Source of the DNA: Sideroxydans lithotrophicus
GTDB lineage: Bacteria > Pseudomonadota > Gammaproteobacteria > Burkholderiales > Gallionellaceae
Direction: 5' to 3'
Length of the DNA: 64,000 nucleotides
Assembly (NCBI GenBank): GCA_020723185.1
Contig: DYJI01000001.1
Span: 478,456 to 542,455 of the forward strand
Shown here one piece after another: positions 60,171 through 64,000 of the stretch. A program made the translations under genes and the position numbers. How positions within the stretch are numbered: the stretch's first letter is position 1; each line of letters starts with the position of its first letter. Under the pieces are notes generated by a model. It was not told where the DNA came from, searched no databases, and was given only the letters and a program-made list of their open reading frames with translations.

Positions 60171-61210
60171 GCCTGATCAATCAGGTTCTGAACCAGCTGG
60201 AACAGCGCGGCGCACACACCGCACCGGATCAGACGCAGATCCGTGCCGTCCCCGCACTGCCGAAACGGGACTGGATCAAACCGTTGGCACTTGCTGCAGG
60301 AGTCCTGCTCGTGGCGAGTGCGGGGGGCTGGTTGTGGAAACACAAAGCCGAAAGCCCGGGACCGGAGGCACAGGGCAGCAGTGTTTCCCCGTTAGCGCCG
60401 ACCGTGGTCGAGCAGGAAGCTGAACCGCGCACTGGCCCCGCTGTACGACTCAGCTATGAGCTCAGCGCGCTGCCGCTACCTGAATCGTTGCGCGAAAGCG
60501 AACCGCAGCCCCAGCCGCCATCGTCATCCTCGCGCCCGCTGGTGGCGGACATGGCAGTCGAGCCGCTGCCGGTGCGCGAAGCGCCGAGCAGCCCGCCCGT
60601 CATCACACGCAGGGAGGCACCGCTGCCCGTCAAGCAGATCAGCCCGCTGCAACGTGCCGATGCGGATTACCGCAAAGGTCTGCAAGCGCAACAGCAGGGC
60701 AAGGTGCCAGAAGCGATGGCTGCCTATGAAGCCGCCCTCAAGGGCAATGAGCAGCATGAGGCGGCACGGCTCGCGATGGCTGCCCTGTTGCAGGAGAACG
60801 GCCAGCAAGCGGCGGCCGAGCGCCTCCTGCAAGCCGGCCTGCTCCTGAAACCGCTGCGTTTGTCATACGCCATGGCGCTGGCGAGGATGCAGCTCGGGCG
60901 CGAGCAGCTGGGGCTGGCGGTAGAGACGCTGCAGTCGCATCTGGCTGCGGCTGATGGCCAAGCCGACTATCAGGCGTTCTATGCCGCGCTGTTGCAGCGG
61001 CAGGAGCGACACAAAGAAGCCGTGACCCACTATGAGATCGCGCTGCAGATATCGCCCCGCAACGGTGTCTGGCGTGTGGGCTATGCCATCTCGCTGCAGG
61101 CGGCAGGGCGGCCGGAAGATGCCAAACTGGCTTACAAGCAGGCATTGTCGACCGGTACGCTCTCGCGCGAATTGACCGCCTTCGTGCAGCAGAGGTTGGC
61201 GGGACTCTAG
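60167..61210 (+). CDS. mshN: MSHA biogenesis protein MshN (TPR)
   Basis: The 347-residue protein starts MSLINQVLNQLEQRGAH (MSLINxxLxxLxxR is typical of MshN), has one membrane helix (LALAAGVLLVASAGGWLWKH), a Pro/Glu-rich periplasmic linker, and at least four TPR-like repeats from about residue 160 (ADADYRKGLQAQQQGKVPEA, YQAFYAALLQRQERHKEAVT). It pairs with MshM. The ATG at 60167 overlaps the mshM stop; longer frames are rejected. It ends the locus, its 3' end overlapping convergent comF by 4 bases. Confidence 0.92.
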   Translation: MSLINQVLNQLEQRGAHTAPDQTQIRAVPALPKRDWIKPLALAAGVLLVASAGGWLWKHKAESPGPEAQGSSVSPLAPTVVEQEAEPRTGPAVRLSYELSALPLPESLRESEPQPQPPSSSSRPLVADMAVEPLPVREAPSSPPVITRREAPLPVKQISPLQRADADYRKGLQAQQQGKVPEAMAAYEAALKGNEQHEAARLAMAALLQENGQQAAAERLLQAGLLLKPLRLSYAMALARMQLGREQLGLAVETLQSHLAAADGQADYQAFYAALLQRQERHKEAVTHYEIALQISPRNGVWRVGYAISLQAAGRPEDAKLAYKQALSTGTLSRELTAFVQQRLAGL

Positions 61211-61944
61211 TACTTCCCCCGGTGCGGAACGGTGCGCGCCACCACCCAGGCGCTGACCTCCCTGGCCCCCGCATCGCGCAGCAGATGCGCCAGTGCATCG
61301 ATCGAAGCGCCGGTGGTCATCACGTCATCCACTATCGCGACATGTTTGTCCCGCACATCCAGGCCTGCCGTCAACGCGAAGGCCCTGCGCATGTTGCGGC
61401 TACGTGCCCGCCAGGGCAGGGTGGATTGAGGGGGTGTGTCACGCACACGGGACGCTGCACCGGTAAGCAGGGGCAGTCGCAGCACGGCGGCGAGGCGCGA
61501 TGCAAGCAGCTGCGATTGATTGAAGCCGCGTTCACGCAAACGCGCAGGATGCAACGGCAAGGCGAGCAGGCAGTCGGGGAGCGAACGGATGCGCGAAGCC
61601 AGTGCGTCGGCGAGGAAGTTGGCGAGGATCAGCTGCTCATCGAACTTGAGCGCCTTGATCAGACTATCCAGCGGAAACTCGTAGCGGAAGGCGGCGAGGG
61701 TATGCATAAAGCCGGGCGGATGCTGCAGGCAGCGTCCGCACACCTCGCCCGAGGGCAAGGGGGCGGCACAGACCGTGCAAGCGGGACCGGTATGATGGGG
61801 CAGGCTGTCGGCGCAAGCGGAACAGCACAATCCGTCGTGACTGGAGGCACCGCACAGGAAACAGGGTTGCGCGGGTAGCAGGCGAGCAATATATGTGCTG
61901 ATGTTCAGCGATTGCGAGCCAAAAATTGACAATACAACCTCCAT
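61207..61944 (-). CDS. comF: ComF family phosphoribosyltransferase-like protein
   Basis: The protein of about 245 residues has an N-terminal zinc-finger region with [20 protein letters not shown] and [17 protein letters not shown], and a phosphoribosyltransferase-type domain with [18 protein letters not shown]. ComF proteins are required for DNA uptake in naturally competent bacteria. The start is MEVVLSIFG at 61944; the longer frame running into bioB is rejected. It is divergent from bioB across 55 bases, the usual comF/bio arrangement in Betaproteobacteria. Confidence 0.92.
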   Translation of the reverse strand: MEVVLSIFGSQSLNISTYIARLLPAQPCFLCGASSHDGLCCSACADSLPHHTGPACTVCAAPLPSGEVCGRCLQHPPGFMHTLAAFRYEFPLDSLIKALKFDEQLILANFLADALASRIRSLPDCLLALPLHPARLRERGFNQSQLLASRLAAVLRLPLLTGAASRVRDTPPQSTLPWRARSRNMRRAFALTAGLDVRDKHVAIVDDVMTTGASIDALAHLLRDAGAREVSAWVVARTVPHRGKY

Positions 61945-61999
61945 CAACGAACATGCGTGCCGCAATTTAGCGCCGAATCCCCTGAAAGCAAACACCAAA

Positions 62000-63001
62000 A
62001 TGCAAAGCCAGCCCGTCACCCTCGTTCGTCCTGTTAAAGCTAAGACACCGGCCACGCCACAACGCTGGCGTGTGGAAGCCATCGAAGCCCTGTTCAAACT
62101 GCCGTTCGCAGATTTGCTGTTCCAGGCGCAGCAGGTGCACCGCGAGCATTTCGATCCGAACGCGGTGCAGCTTTCCACCTTGCTCTCGATCAAGACAGGC
62201 GGTTGTTCCGAGGACTGCGGCTACTGCCCGCAATCCGCGTTCCACGACGCGGGCGTGGAGAACCGCAAGATGCTGGAAGTGCAGGAAGTGATCAAGGCCG
62301 CGAAGGCTGCACAGGCTGCCGGTGCCGACCGTTTCTGCATGGGCGCCGCCTGGCGCGAGCCGAGCAAGGAAGACATGGCGGCCGTGGTGGAGATGGTGAA
62401 AGAGGTCAAGGCACTGGGCATGGAGACTTGCGCCACGCTGGGCATGCTCAACGACGAACAGACCGAGCAACTGCGCCAGGCCGGACTCGACTACTACAAC
62501 CACAATCTGGATACCGCGCCGGAGTTCTATGGTGACATCATCAGCACGCGCGACTATCAGGATCGCATCGACACACTGGAACGCGTGCGCAAGGCAGGCA
62601 TGCATGTATGCAGCGGCGGCATCGTCGGCCTGGGCGAGAACCTGACGCAGCGCGCCGGGCTGATCGCGCAACTGGCCAACATGGAGCCCTATCCCGAGAG
62701 TGTGCCGATCAACAATCTGGTCAAGGTGGAAGGCACGCCGCTGGCGCAGCAGGAAGACATCGACCCGCTGGATTTCGTACGCACCATCGCCGTGGCGCGC
62801 ATCACCATGCCCACCGCGCGCGTGCGCCTGTCCGCCGGGCGCCAGCAGATGAGTGAAGCGATACAGGCGTTGTGCTTCCTCGCGGGCGCGAACTCCATCT
62901 TCTATGGTGACCAGTTGCTGACCACCGGCAACCCGGATGTCGAGCGCGACCGCGCGCTGATGGACAAGCTGGGCATGTACCCCTTCGCCGAGAAACACTG
63001 A
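62000..63001 (+). CDS. bioB: Biotin synthase
   Basis: BioB inserts sulfur into dethiobiotin by radical SAM chemistry. The 333-residue protein has [19 protein letters not shown] (CxxxCxxC) near residue 74, the [10 protein letters not shown] motif, [14 protein letters not shown], and [13 protein letters not shown]. The second-cluster ligands (Cys in ETCATLGML and others) appear present. ATG at 62000 (MQSQPVTLV) is preferred over an upstream one at 61895 that lies inside comF. TTGACA at 61926 may be a -35 element. The stop overlaps the bioF start by one base (TGATG). Confidence 0.96.
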   Translation: MQSQPVTLVRPVKAKTPATPQRWRVEAIEALFKLPFADLLFQAQQVHREHFDPNAVQLSTLLSIKTGGCSEDCGYCPQSAFHDAGVENRKMLEVQEVIKAAKAAQAAGADRFCMGAAWREPSKEDMAAVVEMVKEVKALGMETCATLGMLNDEQTEQLRQAGLDYYNHNLDTAPEFYGDIISTRDYQDRIDTLERVRKAGMHVCSGGIVGLGENLTQRAGLIAQLANMEPYPESVPINNLVKVEGTPLAQQEDIDPLDFVRTIAVARITMPTARVRLSAGRQQMSEAIQALCFLAGANSIFYGDQLLTTGNPDVERDRALMDKLGMYPFAEKH

Positions 63002-64000
63002 TGACCTTTGCGGCGCTGCAAGGTGATCTCGACGAGCGCGCCGCAGAGGGCTTGCTGCGTCAGCGTCGCACGCTGCAAACGCCGCAATCGCCGCACATCA
63101 TCGTCGACGGCAAACCTTACCTCGCGTTCAGCAGCAACGACTACCTCGGCCTCGCCAACCATCCGCAACTGATCCAAGCCCTGCAACAGGGCGCGGCAAC
63201 ATGGGGCGTGGGCGCAGGCGCGGCGCATCTGGTGAACGGACATTTCACGCCGCACCACGAACTCGAACAAAGCCTCGCCGCCTTCGTCGGTAAACCCGCT
63301 GCCCTGCTGTTCTCGACCGGCTTCATGGCCAATCTGGGCGTGGTGCAGGCGCTGGTCGGCAAAGATGACACGGTGTACGCCGACAAACTCAATCACGCTT
63401 CACTGAACGATGCGATGCTGCTGTCGCGCGCGAGCATGCAGCGTTACCGCCACGGCGATATGTCCCATCTGGAGAGCCTGCTGGCGAAGCAGCACGGTGG
63501 AAGAAAACTGGTCGTCACCGACGCCGTGTTCAGCATGGATGGTGATATCGCGCCGCTGCCGGAATTGCTGGCGCTGTGCGAGAAACACGATGCATGGCTG
63601 CTGGTGGACGATGCGCATGGATTCGGCGTGCTGGGGCAACAAGGACGCGGCTCACTCTCGCATTCCGGTCTGGATTCTCCGCGCATCATCCTGATGGGCA
63701 CATTGGGCAAAGCGGCGGGCGTATCCGGTGCCTTCGTCGCGGCGGAGCAGGTCGTCGTCGACAGCCTCGTCAATAACGCGCATAGCTATGTGTACACCAC
63801 GGCATCGCCTCCCGCGCTGGCCGTTGCGCTGCTGGAAAGTCTGACGCTCATCGAACAGGGCGATGCCATGCGCGCGCATCTGCAACGGTTGATCGCGAAG
63901 CTGCGCGCAGGATTGAGCGATCTGCCCTGGCAATTGATGCCTTCCGACACGGCCATCCAGCCTTTGCTGGTCGGCGACAACAAGCAGGCGCTCACTTTGA
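63001..64000 (+). CDS. bioF: 8-amino-7-oxononanoate synthase (5' part, runs off the window)
   Basis: BioF condenses pimeloyl-ACP and alanine with PLP to give KAPA in biotin synthesis. From ATG at 63001 the frame is open to the window edge (333 codons): YLAFSSNDYLGLANHPQLI, ATWGVGAGAAHLVNGHF, VTDAVFSMDGDIAPLPEL, LVDDAHGFGVLG and GTLGKAAGVSGAFVAA with the PLP lysine. The family is about 385 residues long, so roughly 50 residues are missing. It is coupled to bioB by a one-base overlap. Confidence 0.95.
   Translation, partial: MTFAALQGDLDERAAEGLLRQRRTLQTPQSPHIIVDGKPYLAFSSNDYLGLANHPQLIQALQQGAATWGVGAGAAHLVNGHFTPHHELEQSLAAFVGKPAALLFSTGFMANLGVVQALVGKDDTVYADKLNHASLNDAMLLSRASMQRYRHGDMSHLESLLAKQHGGRKLVVTDAVFSMDGDIAPLPELLALCEKHDAWLLVDDAHGFGVLGQQGRGSLSHSGLDSPRIILMGTLGKAAGVSGAFVAAEQVVVDSLVNNAHSYVYTTASPPALAVALLESLTLIEQGDAMRAHLQRLIAKLRAGLSDLPWQLMPSDTAIQPLLVGDNKQALTL

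Noticed and set aside
61945..62193. Extension of comF into bioB
   Set aside because: The extra 83 codons are antisense to the conserved start of bioB and lack ComF similarity; the zinc-finger region starts soon after 61944.
1..64000. CRISPR arrays, insertion sequences, prophage or integron features
   Set aside because: No spaced repeat arrays, transposase or integrase motifs, or attachment-type repeats were seen; the only tRNA gene has no integrase or duplicated 3' end beside it.

Overview
The window is a G+C-rich, densely coded chromosomal segment of a betaproteobacterium. The gene orders spoT-rpoZ-gmk-yicC, rph-rdgB-hemW, thiS-thiG-trmB, gpmI-envC-ctpA-moeB and grxC-secB-gpsA-trmL, together with an FNR-controlled cbb3 oxidase, suit a microaerophilic lineage such as Gallionellaceae (Sideroxydans/Gallionella-like). 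The family assignment is inference. No prophage, insertion sequence, integron or CRISPR array is visible. Layout from left to right: 1-10.97 kb is housekeeping (end of a histone H1-like gene, pabB, spoT, rpoZ, gmk, yicC, a PP2C phosphatase, rph, rdgB, hemW, trmB, thiG, thiS), followed by a tRNA-Gly(CCC). 11.1-19.7 kb holds a complete cbb3 oxidase system: ccoNOQP plus a 39-residue single-helix ORF, a strong terminator, then the assembly genes ccoGHIS. An FNR box (TTGAC-N4-ATCAA) lies 32 bases from a -10 element, as in class II activation. The fnr gene itself (20.9-21.6 kb) is divergent from hemN, and a second near-identical FNR box lies between them. Oxygen limitation is therefore predicted to raise both the terminal oxidase and anaerobic heme synthesis. 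23.2-29.7 kb carries a nitronate-monooxygenase-like flavoprotein and a convergent moeB/hypothetical/ctpA/envC/gpmI cluster. 29.8-37.1 kb is the most unusual accessory stretch. An ArsR-family regulator with the cysteine pair of persulfide sensors (BigR/YgaV type) precedes a perfect dyad placed over a sigma-70-like promoter. That promoter drives an RND adaptor, an RND pump and a small YgaP-type membrane protein (DUF2892). After a terminator hairpin come a PglL/Wzy-type O-oligosaccharyltransferase, a membrane-anchored rhodanese and glutaredoxin 3. secB, an SH3 protein, gpsA and trmL follow. 39.6-61.2 kb is one contiguous MSHA type IV pilus locus: mshE, mshG, a prepilin, a membrane protein, mshA, mshC, mshD, mshO, mshP, a giant mshQ of about 2525 residues, mshI, a pilN-like gene, mshJ, mshK, mshL, mshM and mshN. 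Most genes overlap by ATGA. MshE carries two c-di-GMP-binding MshEN motifs. MshQ is a fusion of about three tandem ~315-residue Cys-module/DUF11 units to an MshQ-like C-terminus. The window ends with comF (minus strand), bioB and the 5' part of bioF.
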